From contig CM051457.1 of the NCBI GenBank assembly GCA_028274465.1, positions 72,080,496 to 72,144,495 on the forward strand: a stretch of DNA of 64,000 nt, given 5' to 3'. Origin of the DNA: Plantago ovata. Its lineage: Eukaryota; Streptophyta; Magnoliopsida; Lamiales; Plantaginaceae. Below, in pieces: positions 1 through 11,745 of this stretch (positions are counted from its first letter, which is position 1; each line of letters begins with the position of its first letter). The notes beneath the pieces are model-generated. The model worked only from the letters and a program-made list of their open reading frames with translations. It ran no database searches and was not told where the DNA came from. The translations under genes were made by a program, and so were the position numbers.

Positions 1-60
1 CCCCTCATGAAATTAACGCTAGTCCCTAGCAGTAAGAAAATGAGGAAATAAGATGTGATA

Positions 61-933
61 CTAGATGTTACCCCATGGTTTGGCCTCGGTCGGCTGAGTA
101 TGTTGCTTGTGAGTTATTGGGACTGCTCTGGGAGCCTTATATATGATCATCGGGACTTGTGGTAGTGGCGGTAGCTCCATCGATAGATCGGATAGGACCA
201 ATTCAACCATCTGTATCATCATTGTCCCTATTGTCTTCATTGTCACTACTGTCACGCACATCGTCACTAGTAGAGTTGCAGTGTCGAAGGGAATCTTCAA
301 GATTGGCCGCCTCTGTTATGGAATCTTCCACCCGGTATCTCTCCAACAGGTTGTGAACTATTGAAGGGGAAAGGGCAGTGGTATCAGAACCTCCCTCTCC
401 AATGTTTTACACCCCGTGGAGGTTACAGCAAGCTGCTCAGATATTCAGAGGTTGTTTTCCGTTTTTTCCTATGTCGACCACATTCTCCACAGTTGATGCT
501 CCCGATGTCTATATGCTGCTCCCTTTAGAGGCAGGCAAGGGGCACCCCAACGAGGTGCTGGGCACCCATGTCATTATGTTTTGGAACCAAGCTTGCGCTT
601 CGGAACCTTCTAGCAACTGCGGACTCAAGATTGAATCCGTCGCGGCGAGAATGTCCCGGTACCTTCCAGTTCACTCGAACCTTGCAGTCCTTGTGATGGA
701 TTGCTGATGTAATAATGGTTTTTGTCCCTTCGGTGGTGCATGAATAGGCATAGGAGTCCTTACTCCAGGTGTACTCTAGCTCCTCCTCTTGGGTAATCCA
801 CGACGTTGTTGCAAAACCCCTTGGCTCGAACGCACATCCAACGAGGTCACTCTTCTTGACATGGTTGTAATCAATCCCCCTCCAGTACTTCATAGAAATC
901 ATACGGGAATGCTCCTTTCCCTTGGCATGGTTC
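61..933 (-). pseudogene. ORF2 of copy B, B/E type, function unknown
   Basis: A long open frame lies on the minus strand from the splice-acceptor-like block (934-955) down to about 525. After a frame change the last part, 300-61, ends in a TAG at the same place where ORF2 ends in copy E. The translated middle (residues such as KYWRGIDYNHVKK and FEPRGFATTSW) is about 80-85% conserved by eye with copy E (32528-31656), which supports real coding. In B the ATG just after the splice-like block opens only a 9-codon frame, so the start is broken. I do not recognise a domain. Copy A carries a different, unrelated ORF in the same slot (15070-16380). Confidence 0.5.
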
Positions 934-955
934 CTACAAACAACAGTTAGTACCT
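926..955 (-). promoter_or_regulatory. Candidate 3' splice site before ORF2 (copy B)
   Basis: On the minus strand a CTAAC branch-like box, a T-rich stretch and TTTGTAG|GAACC precede an ATG (928-926). The same block occurs before ORF2 in A (15047-15072) and E (32521-32550). This suggests that ORF2 is made from a spliced subgenomic RNA. The donor is not identified. Confidence 0.45.
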
Positions 956-2003
956 CGTATGACACAAAACTGACTCATGCATATGCTAGTGTAAGAACAA
1001 AACACACAAGTGATAAAATCAACAATCGAGCTCCCCAAACCTTAATGTCTAGCCTAGCTTCTTCATCATGCAACATACCAATGTAGCTACTACATGCAAT
1101 ACATCACATTATGCTCTTACTAGACAACCAATATCCTAGATAACAAGGCTCAATTCATACCACAGTAGCGAAAAATTCTACCATCATAAATCCTCATACT
1201 CAACAATTTAGCATTCTACCATCAAATCCAACATCATTACACCAATAAACACAATCATATGCAAGAAATCAAAGATAAAGACATATTGCATAACAAGATA
1301 TATCATCTAGTAGCAAAATTCAAATCAACAAATCAAGCATAATTGAGCATGCAATTGATAGTAATAACGCTTCTAATCACACAAACAACATACCCATGCA
1401 TCAAATAAGCATAATTGAAGCTCAAATTAGAAAACCCACAAATTCGAAAATTAGGGTTCATAAGAAGATACCTCATATCTGAAAATCTAATGCATTAGGA
1501 CGAAATCTGTTCGGATGGAAAGATAGATCACGTAATAGGCTTCGATTGAAGCTAAAGAACACTAAATTTGGTGAAGAAATGAAGAAGTTATGAGATTTTG
1601 AAGGTAAAATCGCGATTTTCGGTTTTTGGGGAGGAGGAACGATGAAGATATGAAGAAAATGAGGTAAAAGGAAGAAATTCGCATTTTTCTAGCTACTGGA
1701 ACCGTGGGGCGAGTCGCCCCCGGTGTGGGGCGATTCGCCCCCCGCTCCCCGATGTGGGGAGACGGTTCTTTCGGCAGAAAACGCGGTTTTAATCCCCAAA
1801 ACCTATTTTTTCAAAAAATCACTCGAAAAATATCACTCAAACATAAGCATATACGACACAGACATGAACAAATTCGCATACGAGAAGCAAATAGTTCAAG
1901 AATGAATGCATGCAATAAAGCGGTAAAGAAAGCGATAAAAACTCCGGGTTGCCTCCCAGATAGCGCCATTGTTTAAAGTCTTTGACTCGACTCCTGTCTG
2001 TGC
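934..2003 (-). other. Noncoding spacer between gag-PR and ORF2 (copy B)
   Basis: About 1.07 kb of AT-rich sequence without a supported gene, colinear with 13876-15064 of copy A. Near the gag end it holds a conserved block around 1943-1980 that is the counterpart of the CCGGG/CCCGG hairpin of copy A. It also holds two GGGGCGANTCGCCCC-type palindromes at 1704-1745. Small ORFs over the palindromes (1704-1976) are not conserved and are discounted. Confidence 0.6.
1704..1745. repeat. GC-rich palindrome pair (copy B, internal)
   Basis: Two adjacent palindromes of the form GTGGGGCGAGTCGCCCC and GTGGGGCGATTCGCCCC lie in otherwise AT-rich noncoding DNA. They are the internal counterpart of the promoter-proximal array in the LTRs of this family. 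Confidence 0.75.
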
Positions 2004-4163
2004 CTATCTCCTTTTTCTGCGGGTACTAGACTTCCCCTTCATTGATCTCCTCTCCATGCCACGAACATGTGAATAAGAAAGAATATAGGCTGCAAGACCA
2101 CAGTAGTGAGTAGTGAAAGAAATATCAGGCGGATCAGGTGGATCAGATATGGCTTGCAACACGTGTTGCTTGCCATCTACTTCAATAGTGCAAGTTCTTT
2201 GGTAGATGTCCATCACGGAGCGTAGTTTAGTCAAGAACGTTCGCCCTAAGAGTATGACATCCCCCGTTCCAGGTGCAGACGCAGGCATAACTACAAAATT
2301 GGTGTATACAAAAGCTCCACCAATCTTGACCAACACATTTTTCACAACGCCTTCGGTTATCATAAAGGATCCATCCGCCAGTTGCACAATAGCCCTATGC
2401 TCAGATAGTTTTCCAAGGCTACTCTTTTCAAACACATTTAAAGGGAGTATGTTTGAGTAGGATCCCGTGTCTACTGTGGCACGGACATTTTCAAGGTCAC
2501 CAATCCCTACGTTAACATCGAAACTTTTAGGGAGTGGCTCGGGATCCTCTTGCTCCTCTTCACTTTCGTCAGAACCAAGGTCCTTCTCTTCTTCCTTGGC
2601 CTGTAGAAGTTCCTCCTTCTTGCAACACTCGCACTTAGCAACCTTCTTGATGGTGATTTCGTCAGGTAGATCACTAGCCAATGTAATGGAATTCGATTTC
2701 TCAGTGTTGCTAGGCAGTTTTCCTTGTTCCCTACTTGCTCCTCGGTCGATCAACTCTTGCATCTTTTGATGGGCAAGCCTAGTGCTCTCTTCAAACCTAT
2801 CAAGCCTTGCCCTAGTCTTCTCAGAATCTTCTTCATAATGTTTGAGAAAACTTTATGTGTGATCAACCATCTTTTGCAAGTTCTCCATTAGTTGAGCCGA
2901 CTTCGGCTTCGGTGGCACTTTCGGAGCGGGGTTTTCGCAGTGATCATTACCATAGTTTAGCCTACTACGGTCTTGGTTAGGGCCATAAGTTTGGTTAGCC
3001 GGTGCATATCCTTGATTGTTTCGGAATCCTCTTCTCCAAAATCCACCTCGAGGATTCCTACCGTCTTGAACGTAGCTAACTTATTGAGTACCAAACTCCG
3101 TAGCAAAGGCTTCCTCTTTGCCTCCTCGAGCCCAGTTGCCATCATCATACGCAAGCTCCGATCTACACATATGAGCCCCATGCCCATAGTTCTTGCATAT
3201 TCGGCATACTTCGTTCGAAACAGTTGTTCCAGTGGCGCTCTTGAGGACTTGCTTCAATTCGTTGGTAAAGCACTCGAATTGATCCCCATTCCCCCTATAC
3301 ATAGGGGCTTCTTGAGTCGGTGGAGCTTCAGGTCCACGTCTCCTAACCATTGCTCTTGGGTCCTTGAACTGCAAACCCTTAGCAAGCCTTTCGAAAACTG
3401 CCCAGACGGCTTCTGCGGTTTCTTCCCAAATATTGCCTCGGCATTGGAAATCCACCACTTGTTGGTTCTCGAAGGTTAGTCCATTGTAGAAGTGTTGGAC
3501 TAGGTCAGAAAGCTCAAAACCATGGTGAGGGCACTTGTTCGTGAGATCTTGGAATCTCTCAAACGCGGTGTAGATGGTCTCATCATAGTCCTGCTTGAAT
3601 CCAGTGATTTGCGCCTTTAGCGCGGTAGTCAAGGTGTGAGGGAAGTATTTCTCCATTAAAGCTGAAAAAACCTTCTCCCAAGTGTCCAGCGAGCCTGCTG
3701 GTAGAGAACTCAACCATGACTTGGCTCTGTCGCCAAGTCCCATAGCAAAAACCTTCATCCTCAACTCGTCCGTTGTTATATCAGCTCCGGGTCGTGGGAG
3801 TTGGTTGACGAAATCATCGATATCGTGCAAGTACCCCATCACATCTTCCCTTGATAAGCCATAGAACCTCGGAAGTTGTTGGAATGCGTGGTTCTTGATT
3901 TCCAAATCTCGGGTTGCAGACGAAAGAACAATCGCCGGTCCCCTCATTCGAATCTTGGTGGGTTGAACCCATGCTTTCAGTGGTCAAGCTTCTTCCATTC
4001 CGTCGATTTCCTTGAAACGACTGTGTAGATATTCAGAGAAATCGGTATCCTCTATTTCCTCTAGTGCACGCCTTTGAAGTAGTCGCCTTCTTTGGTGGTA
4101 GACTCTGTCGATCTCAGCAATTGAATCAGCAAGCGGTGTTCCCTTAGATCGTGTATGTGGCAT
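2004..4163 (-). pseudogene. gag-protease, copy B, three nonsense codons
   Basis: The gene starts at the ATG at 4163, matching the start of the intact 709-residue gag-protease of copy A, and stays in one frame to 2004. Three in-frame stops interrupt it: a TGA near 3987, a TAA at about 3081 and a TAA near 2855. The gag core (from about 3950), a CCHC zinc knuckle (CRICKNYGHGAHMC, near 3175-3215) and a retropepsin-like domain with DTGS (near 2470) are all recognisable. Gag packages element RNA into particles and the protease matures it. There is no frameshift, so decay is by point mutation only. The C-terminal end differs from copy A because of a short local change after the protease. Confidence 0.9.
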
Positions 4164-4287
4164 ACACTATCTGTAACAGACTAGGAAAGCAGTATCAGAG
4201 AGAGATTAAAAAGGAAAACTAAAACTAATAGAATTAGGAATCGAAAGCTGAAAATATAAACAAATTAAACAGAAAAAAGGAGTATAG

Positions 4288-4305
4288 TCCCCGGCAACGG
4301 CGCAA
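4288..4305 (-). promoter_or_regulatory. Primer binding site, copy B (mutated)
   Basis: The complement reads as the Athila-type primer site TGGCGCCGTTGCCGGGGA with one change in the first GGCGCC. It lies three bases inside the LTR edge. A tRNA-Asp 3' end is the primer known for Athila-type elements. Confidence 0.85.
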
Positions 4306-4496
4306 ATTTGATGAACCGGAATTTGTCGGATTCAAATTCAAGCAACTATAACTAGCTTTATCAAATCTAATTTAGAATATAAAAACAACAGACAGTTAGC
4401 AAAGGGGTTTCTAACAGATAATGGAGATTGGTGATAGTATGATCCTTCAAAGCATAACGGGTCGATAATCATGCGTAAATTCCTCGGTCTTGCATG

Positions 4497-6587
4497 TGAT
4501 AGTGTATATGTCCTAGAGACAGTCCTTACTAAGGGCATGGTGCCCTTGTAGAGGACATATATGTACTATTACACAGGTCAACATAATATAATATATGTTT
4601 GTTTTATTTTATTGTTGAGTATCGCTTTCATATTTATATTACACCAGGCTGCAGCATGTCATATCTATATTGCTGTCTGTATTGATACTGAACATGTCCC
4701 GGGGATAGATGACCGATCACACAGTTAGTGGGAGCTATGTGAGTTATCATCTATCCCAAACTCTCCCTAGTCGTGGTACATCTCGGATGTGGGGGTCTGA
4801 ATGAACCTGACAAGACTAGTATGCGTGGAGGTTATACTTGTTGGAGCAAGTGTGAGCCGATCCCACGGCCACGGAACGGATTGTTGGACAATCAAGGAAC
4901 GTTCCCATAACTGCGCATAGCTGTTCGAAGAAGCTTTATCGAACAATGGAAGTACCCACCGGACACTCCCATCGATGTATACTCTACACCGACGTGTCTA
5001 TGGGAACGGGTGAGTTTTCGAAGTGATGTCATTCGTCCTTTGCACTTACAGGACTTTATCATCACATTTGTTGCTCCATATCCTTGGTGGACCCGTCGAT
5101 GTCAGCTCTGAATAAGCAGTTGACCTAAGACACGATCCAGGATTATGGCTAAATACAAATGGGGGTGATAAGTGATTCTGTGAAGGATTCATCTCTCAAG
5201 TGTAGCACAGGAGAGCACTGCTCGTAGTCTGCATAGTTGTGTTGGTAAAGTCACTGGCCAGTGCAAATGATATATTATGATGGTCATAAGTATATCTTAA
5301 CCAAACAACTCCCTGAGACGCCCGTGGATGTATTATTGGGATAGACACTTCATCGATCCTAGATACATCCGAGCAAGTCAGATGAAGGGACGTTACCATC
5401 GCCGCGTTGAGCGCAACAGGCTTTGCAACGAAAGGGTTAGCTTTGAGAAACCTCTCAAACGTCCTCGCGTATTAATATTGCAAATGGAACCGTCTAGGAA
5501 TTCCATGTTGCCTAGTCTAGGACTTGCTTAATACGGTGAGGCCCTCTGGGTCACACTATGTGGTGATTCAGCCTATCAGAATATCCTTGAAGATGGAATC
5601 GCAATTAATTTGGAATTAATTGTGATTGATGGATTATAATTAATTTGGAATTAATTATAATAATTGGTGGCTCAATTAATGATTTGGAATTATTAATTGA
5701 ATTGGCTAATTAATTGTATTTTATGTAAATACAATTAAAGATTATATTTTGGAAATATAATGGAGGTTTGACTGTAAAGGATATGTTAATTTAGAATTAA
5801 CATATGCACTTGGGCAAAATCTACTTGGAGTTTGGATTGCCTTAGAAATATATGTGGGTCCCAAAAGTGGGACCCACGTCCCGTAGGACAGGAGCGCGCG
5901 CGCGCGTGGCAGGGTAGGGGAAGGAGTTCGACTCCTTCCTCTATTAGAAGTCCAAGGGATAAGTTAGATTTTCCTGATTGAGTTTTGATTTGATTGGGAA
6001 TGAATCTAGACTTGATATTGGTTTCCTTGTGCGATAAGAATTAGATTCTTAATCCTTTACGAAGTCTAATTGCTTATGCTTTAGGCTTCTATAGACTACT
6101 ATATATAGTGGACTATTAGAGAGAGTTTTACACACAGTTTCAAACATAGACTTTCACAGTCATTCTACCCAGTTTTCTTAGAGAAAATAAAAACTCTCCC
6201 CTCCTCCCCTTAGCCTCACGCGCGCGCACACCGCCACCGGAGGGAATTGCCGCCCCGTCTTCATGGTCACATAAAGAATATCCTAGCATTCTTCCGATAG
6301 GCTGTTCATCCGTGGATACCAAGGTTGAGGTTCTAGGAGCTGGAAACTAACCTCTTATTGTCTTGCAGATATACAGAGTATTGTAGATATCTTCGACTTC
6401 GACGAAGGAGAAGATACACCGGAATATTACGAAGACTTGGAAGCTGCTTTGGAAGTAAGGTTAGTCTTCTAATTGACGTGTTTATATATATATACGACAT
6501 ATGCATAATCAATTAACCCGTATGTTAAGAAAATTTTTAAAATTCCGCTGCGTACCCGAGGGGTAACTCTGACCATATTTTCTTACA
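4497..6587 (+). mobile_element. Solo LTR of a Ty1/copia element (H family)
   Basis: A 2091-bp TG...CA segment is nearly colinear with the H LTR at 57263-59354. It is flanked by the perfect 5-bp target duplication GCATG (4492-4496 and 6588-6592), so it arose by insertion and then LTR-LTR recombination that removed the interior. It holds a TATA box (TATATATAG, 6100-6108), a run of AT-rich hairpins at 5594-5820, a GGGTCCC/GGGACCC hairpin near 5850-5880, a GC dinucleotide run near 5893-5908 and a GGAAGGAGT-TCG-ACTCCTTCC hairpin near 5918-5940. No gene is present; ORFs at 5328-5531 and 6140-6322 are chance. Confidence 0.97.
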
Positions 6588-7192
6588 GCATGGAGATGTT
6601 TGATCAATCTAATGTCCTGTTGTAAATATTAAGCACTACGAAGATAATGATACTGACAAGTCAAGCACTATTGTCCAATTGTGTTCCGTAATTATTCAAC
6701 ACTACGAAGATATACACGCGCCTAGGTCGACGAGGGTCCAATTGTGCATAATAATTAATACAACATACGCGAATTTAGGCTGAGCCTGATCAATAAAATA
6801 AAGCAATAACACGGACTATAATGCGCGATATAGCCATTATCATGATTATCTTCCCTTCGCTAAGAATTCACATACTACCACCAACGATAAGTTTATCTAC
6901 TCATAATAGGCATGCAATCAACAGAAGACATAGAAGAAAACATGTTGAAAGATATATTAAAATAAGTAGAATAAACTGTAAGATACAATGTTACCGAAGG
7001 TTGTCAATCTCCGAAGAATTGCGATCCTACAAGCTCCAATCTGCTATGAAAAAGTGTCCCCTAAGCTACGAACCCCCAGAACAGGCTCTGGGAAGTCCCT
7101 ACTTAAAACTACATAGAAAGGTGAGAAAGTAGGTCTGGAAAAGTATGAATTTCGGAGAAAATCTGAGCAACTATATATAGGCCCCGAAATAC

Positions 7193-7275
7193 TGTGGGGC
7201 GGTTCGCCCCACACACCGGGCAGTTCGCCCGGTGTGGGGCGAGTCGCCCCACGCCTGGGTCGGTACGCCCGGGAG
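7193..7275. repeat. Promoter-proximal palindrome array, copy B LTR
   Basis: Four GC-rich palindromes in tandem, arms TGTGGGGCG, CACCGGGC, GTGTGGGGCGA and a decayed CTGGG/CCCGG, lie immediately upstream of the LTR TATA box on the minus strand. Arms differ between units but each stays self-complementary. Confidence 0.8.
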
Positions 7276-7662
7276 ATTATTTCGTGGAATTCCGCGTTTT
7301 CGACGCGTTTTTGGATTTCTTCCCTTTTTCGGACTCGGTTTCTGTCTTCTAGTGGCCTTCTAACCTCCAGATTCGACCCCTAGACTCCAAATCCTATCCG
7401 GAAACCTTCAGATACTCCAAATAGGCTTCTGGAACACCAATTCCTTGTCAACTTCAATATAATTGCCCGAAAATCCTCGATTTTCAACAAAAACCTGTAA
7501 AATAAAATCTAAATTGAAACGTGACACTATTCTAATAAAATGCACTAAAATATAGCTAAATTAACATAGAGGATAGCTAAAATAGGTGAAAAAGACTCAA
7601 ATGAAAGTGTAAAATACACATTCATCAGAGACTATTTCGCGATCGGTCCTCGATAAAACAAC

Positions 7663-9259
7663 TTAGGGACTCCCCATTTTGCATCCTCGTCGGTCATCCC
7701 GGGGAGCTTCTTCTTGACATAGATATCTATGCCACCACCTATATCCCAAAGATGAGCGAGCGTCCTTGATTAATCCAAAGCTTGGTCGAGTCGAGAAGTA
7801 GTAGAAATAATTATTCCCACCACTCATCAAGACACGAAACATCTGGTTGAAGTTCTGGAAATTGAGCTCGATCCCTCTCTTCTTGCAGTAAACGCCAAAA
7901 CATATAAGTGTCACAAAGGAACTTGGGATCAACTTCCATGGATCGAGCCCAAGTTGGTTGAAGATCTCTTTGAAACCGTCACAGAATGGGAGGATCCATC
8001 CTTGCTCCAAGGCTATAAGATTCACTGCCATGTATCCCTTCGGTGCATTATAGAAAGTCTGGTCGGGTTGAGGAACGATGTCAATAGTCTTCACATCAAG
8101 ACTATAGTTCCACCTGATGCTCGGAATCTCTTTATCTTGCACAGTGGAAGCAGTGGTCGGGATCATCCCGTCGAAGTTTTGTTCTCCCTCAGGATCGGGG
8201 AGGTCGACATCTAAAGGACCACGGGTGAATCTTAACATCCTCCTCCTCGACCTCCTCCACTACCTTCTTCCGGGAGCGACTAGACTTCCTCTTAGGGGCC
8301 TTACCAGGCGCGTGTTCTTGTTCCTCGAGCGCATCAGTAACAACTTCCTCGGTCACAAACTCAATGTCCTCGGGATGGGGTGCTCAGACATTGTCCATGG
8401 GAAAATCAAAACTTATGGTTCGAGGATCAATTGAGTGATAACTGGTCTCCTCCTCGGGTCCTCCATACGCGGCTTGGAACTCCGGATCATAGAAAGTGGT
8501 CTCTTCATTCCTAGGAAGAGATGGGGATTTCCTACTCGGACCAGCTTCATCCCCATGAATGTTTTCTAAGGGCCAAAAGCTATCCTCATCATCCGAGGAG
8601 ATTACATTTCTCCTAGTAGTTTGAGGAGGAAAGTCTAGTCGACGTCTTGAGCCAGGAATCGCTACTTGGATAGGGTTGGGGCTAAGTGTACCCTCGTCGG
8701 ATTCCTCGTCCTCGCTCTCGCCATCCTTCTTAGAGTATTCACCCTCCTCGAACACTGCAATAGCAGGAATGGGGTGATCAGTATCATCCATGTTTTCCAT
8801 ACGGACTTCTAAGGGGTCAACCACATCTCGAGTGTGGTAAAATCTACCTCCAATTTGGGCCACTTTCATCATAATTGCGGGCAGAATACCTGTGTCAGGA
8901 GGACCACCCTCAGCATCTGTCAGATCATCTATAAAGTCGTCTTCACTCCTTTTCTGCCTCTTACGAGGTTGGAGTTGGTGCTGATTGATCTCCTCTTGTT
9001 CATCGGACTCCTCGGAAAATTTGGCTTCATTATATCCATGAGCCTCTTCGCTACCCTCCTCGCTCTCGCTCTCGGACTCTCCCTCATCGTCCTCGCGACC
9101 CTCCTCGGACGGGTTTATAGGCTCCTCGGCCCCAGAAGCGGGTCCTATCGTGTTGTCTAGAAACCCAATCGATAGTGACGTTTCCGCTGACGCATCGTGG
9201 TCGTACCTGTAGTCCTCGGCTTCGCGGAGGTTTTGGCTATCTTCGCTTCTCTTGGACAT
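7663..9259 (-). pseudogene. gag-like ORF of element C, unit 1, truncated by copy B
   Basis: The N-terminal part (9259-8384) starts with MSKRSEDS. It is strongly acidic (runs of E/D and S, residues 50-130) and has a basic RKRQKR patch that could be a nuclear signal. A TGA at 8384 interrupts it, a frameshift follows near 8230, and the frame resumes at 8238-7663. The C-terminal part (LEQGWILPFCDGF, LGLDPWKLIPSSF, GIELNFQNFNQMF) resembles the plant 'putative gypsy-type transposon' domain (Pfam PF04195 type). That domain is found in gag-position ORFs of plant LTR elements. The gene runs straight into the LTR of copy B, which removed its 3' end. Its N-terminal half is duplicated at 21734-22329. Confidence 0.7.
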
Positions 9260-10352
9260 CCTAAGGGTAAGGCCAGAAAAAAGGTGACAAGGGTGGTTTC
9301 AGTCCGAGAGGTCAGTTTATGTATATTCATTATATTCGACCTCCCGAATAGAGAAAAATCTCAAAAGGAATATAACAGAAGAAGTTACACTAAGCAAAAG
9401 AGCGACAAACATACAAGAGCGACCTAGAGTAACTATGAGGAGCGACCAACCGCTCAAAGAGGATCGACTATGCATGCTTCCAGTCAAAGATCCACTCTAA
9501 GGGAGGCAATGGGGGGTTACAGGAAATAAAAGCTGGAAAACATGCACATCTACTTAAATCATCCAAGTTTACAAATAAGAAACCAAACATATAGAAGGAA
9601 AATTGACAAAGGCGAAATAAAGAAGACAGGCGGTTCAAATGTCGCATTCAAAGTCTAAACGTTCGGCTACCGGAGAGTACTCCGGCAACAATACGGGAGG
9701 AAACAGGCGTAGAAAAGTAAGCGAGATTTGCGCAAATGCAAAGGAGTACTTACTTTGGTTACGGTATTAGAACAGATGGAACAAGCGGGATACACTGGAA
9801 AAATTCTTCAACTCGTCGGAAAAGGTCAAGATATACTGCTCGAAATGCTTCTCGATCGATACTAGGGAGGGAGTAACAGATAGTCTATTTTCCTATTAGC
9901 TATGAGTAAAAGTTTGGCGAAAAGTGAAAAATGAATAGGTTCACACCTATTTATAGAAGGGTATCCCGGGAATTTGAACCGTCACCTACCCCCAAGAGAT
10001 CTGGGACGTCCACGTGTCCCCATCTAACGGCTCATATTGCTGCCGCCCTGCGAAAAGACAATCGTACCCCTCACGCACGCGAATTATTCCATAGTCTCGG
10101 TGACGCGCAAGTTACCTGCCCACTGAGATAATTCGTGGAGCGCAGGAAAGTTACGGGGATGAGAGAGAAGAGCTGCTCGCTCACCTTTGGGGAAACAAGC
10201 TCCTCGGAACAACTATCCAGAAAGAAAAGAAAAGGACAGACTAGTGCAACGAACTTCCTCGATATAAGCCAAAGGAAAGAGCCATAAGGCAAGAAATTGA
10301 GGATCGTACTTCTAACTTGGGACGCTTACCTGGATCCAATCTCTACCCAACA
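9260..10352 (-). other. LTR-like promoter and leader segment of element C, unit 1
   Basis: The segment lies upstream of the MSKRSEDS ORF and contains no gene. A candidate LTR start, TGTTGGGTAGAG, reads leftward from 10352, and a minus-strand TATA box (CTATAAATAG) lies at 9956-9947. No primer binding site of a known type was found, so the inner LTR edge and the element class stay open. The segment recurs at 22330-23421. Confidence 0.45.
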
Positions 10353-10358
10353 AACATA

Positions 10359-11599
10359 TGATGAATGTGTATTTTACACTTTCATTTGAGTCTTTTTCAC
10401 CTATTTTAGCTATCCTCTATGTTAATTTAGCTATATTTTAGTGCATTTTATTAGAATAGTGTAATGTTTCCCTTTAGTATTTATTTTACAGGTTTTGGTT
10501 GAACAACGAGGATTTCCGGGCAATTATATTGAAGTAGACAAGGAAATGATGTTCCAGAAGCCTATTTGGAGTATCTGAAAGATTCCGGATAGGATTTGAA
10601 GTCTAGGGGTCGAATCTGGAGGTTAAAAGGCAACTAGAAGTCAGAAACCGAGTCCGAAAAGCGGAAGAAATCCAAAAACGCGTTTCTGGCCGAATTTTAC
10701 TCCCGGGCGAATCGCCCGGGATGTGGGGCGAATCGCCCCACAACAGGCGAATCGCCCGGTGTGTGGGGCCCTTCGCCCACACAATTCGTAGCATATATAT
10801 AGTTGCTCAGTTTTTCTTCGATTTTCATACTTTTACTGACCTTTTCTCTCACCTTTCTCTGTAGTTTTAGGTAGGAACTTCCCAGAGCCTGTTCTGGGGG
10901 TTCATAGCTTAGGAGATACTTTTTCTTAGAAGTTTGGAGCTTGTAAGATCGCGATTCTTCGGAGATTGACAACCTTCGGTAACATTGTATCTTACAGTTT
11001 TTCTACTTATTTTTATAAATCTTTCAACATGTTTTCTTCTATGATTTCTATTGATTGCATGACAACTATGAGTAGCTAAACTTCTCGTTGGTGATAGTAT
11101 GTGAATTCTTAGCGAAGGGTTGATAATTATGCTAATGGCTATATCGCGCATTATACTCTGTGTTATTGCTTTATTTCTTTGATCTATCTAAATCTCTATC
11201 TTCGTATTGTTGATTAATTATTGCACACAATTGGACAATTCATTGGTCTTCGACCTATCTAAATCTTTATCTTCGTAGTGTTTGATAATTACAACTGGAC
11301 AATTCATTGATCAAAGATCTCCATGCAAAACCAAGGAATTTATGCATGATTATTAACCCGTTATGCTTTGAAGGACCATACTATCACCAATTTCCATTAT
11401 CTGTTAAGAAAAACCTTTGCTAAATCGTCTGCTGTTTTATATTCTAAATTAGATTAGATAGAGCTAGTTATAGTCCTTAGAGATCGACACTCGAGGTTAT
11501 TCTACTACTACACTACGGTTTTCGTTGTAGTTGTGAATTGCCTTTGGCTAAATAACAAATTTATTTGATTAATCGAGTCTGACAAATTCGTGTTCATCA
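10359..11599 (+). repeat. 5' LTR, copy A
   Basis: The 1241-bp LTR starts TGATGAATGTG and ends GTTCATCA. It carries the palindrome array at 10702-10782 and a TATA box (TATATATAG, 10794-10802) eleven bases after it. The ORFs on its minus strand (10603-10972, 10909-11151) are also open in the other LTR only because the LTRs are copies. Confidence 0.97.
10702..10782. repeat. Promoter-proximal palindrome array, copy A 5' LTR
   Basis: Unit 1 is a perfect 19-base palindrome, CCCGGGCGAATCGCCCGGG (10702-10720). Unit 2 (10722-10742) is a perfect 21-base palindrome with arms TGTGGGGCGA. Unit 3 keeps the core GGCGAATCGCC with mismatched outer arms, and unit 4 (about 10760-10782) is imperfect. The array ends just before the TATA box. 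Confidence 0.9.
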
Positions 11600-11602
11600 A
11601 AT

Positions 11603-11620
11603 TGGCGCCGTTGCCGGGGA
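11603..11620 (+). promoter_or_regulatory. Primer binding site, copy A
   Basis: TGGCGCCGTTGCCGGGGA lies three bases after the 5' LTR. It is the Athila-type site, complementary to the 3' end of tRNA-Asp in known elements. Confidence 0.95.
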
Positions 11621-11745
11621 CTATACTCCTTTTTTCTGTTTAATTTGTTTATATTTTCAGCATTCAATTCCTAATTCTGTTAGATTTTAGTTTTCCTTTT
11701 TAATCTCTATCTGATACTCCTTTCCTAGTTTGATACAGATAGTGT

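Larger units (their letters stand above)
1..7627 (-). mobile_element. Athila-like gag-protease LTR retrotransposon, copy B (3' end outside window)
   Basis: Read on the minus strand this is a 5' LTR (7627 to 4309), a primer binding site, a broken gag-protease gene (4163-2004), about 1.1 kb of noncoding sequence and an ORF2 relic (933-61). The 3' noncoding part and 3' LTR lie left of the window. LTR, primer site and gag match copy A (10359-19199) and copy E (28864-44983) closely. As in copy A, no reverse transcriptase, RNase H or integrase is found, so the family looks non-autonomous. The LTR begins at 7627 directly inside the broken gag-like ORF of element C, so B is younger than C. Its own 5' LTR was later hit by a copia element, of which only a solo LTR (4497-6587) remains. 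Athila placement rests on the primer site and gag style, not on a tree. Confidence 0.9.
4309..7627 (-). repeat. 5' LTR of copy B, split by a solo LTR
   Basis: LTR parts 4309-4496 and 6588-7627 together match the LTRs of A, E and F, with TGATGAA at the left edge and ATTCATCA at the right. The break is filled by the copia solo LTR at 4497-6587. A minus-strand TATATATAG at 7171-7180 is the likely TATA box, with a four-palindrome GC-rich array directly upstream at 7193-7275. Confidence 0.92.

Noticed and set aside
5893-5908. GC dinucleotide run as a regulatory site or Z-DNA element
   Set aside because: A short microsatellite in the solo LTR, imperfectly kept in the H LTR (58675-58686); nothing supports a function.
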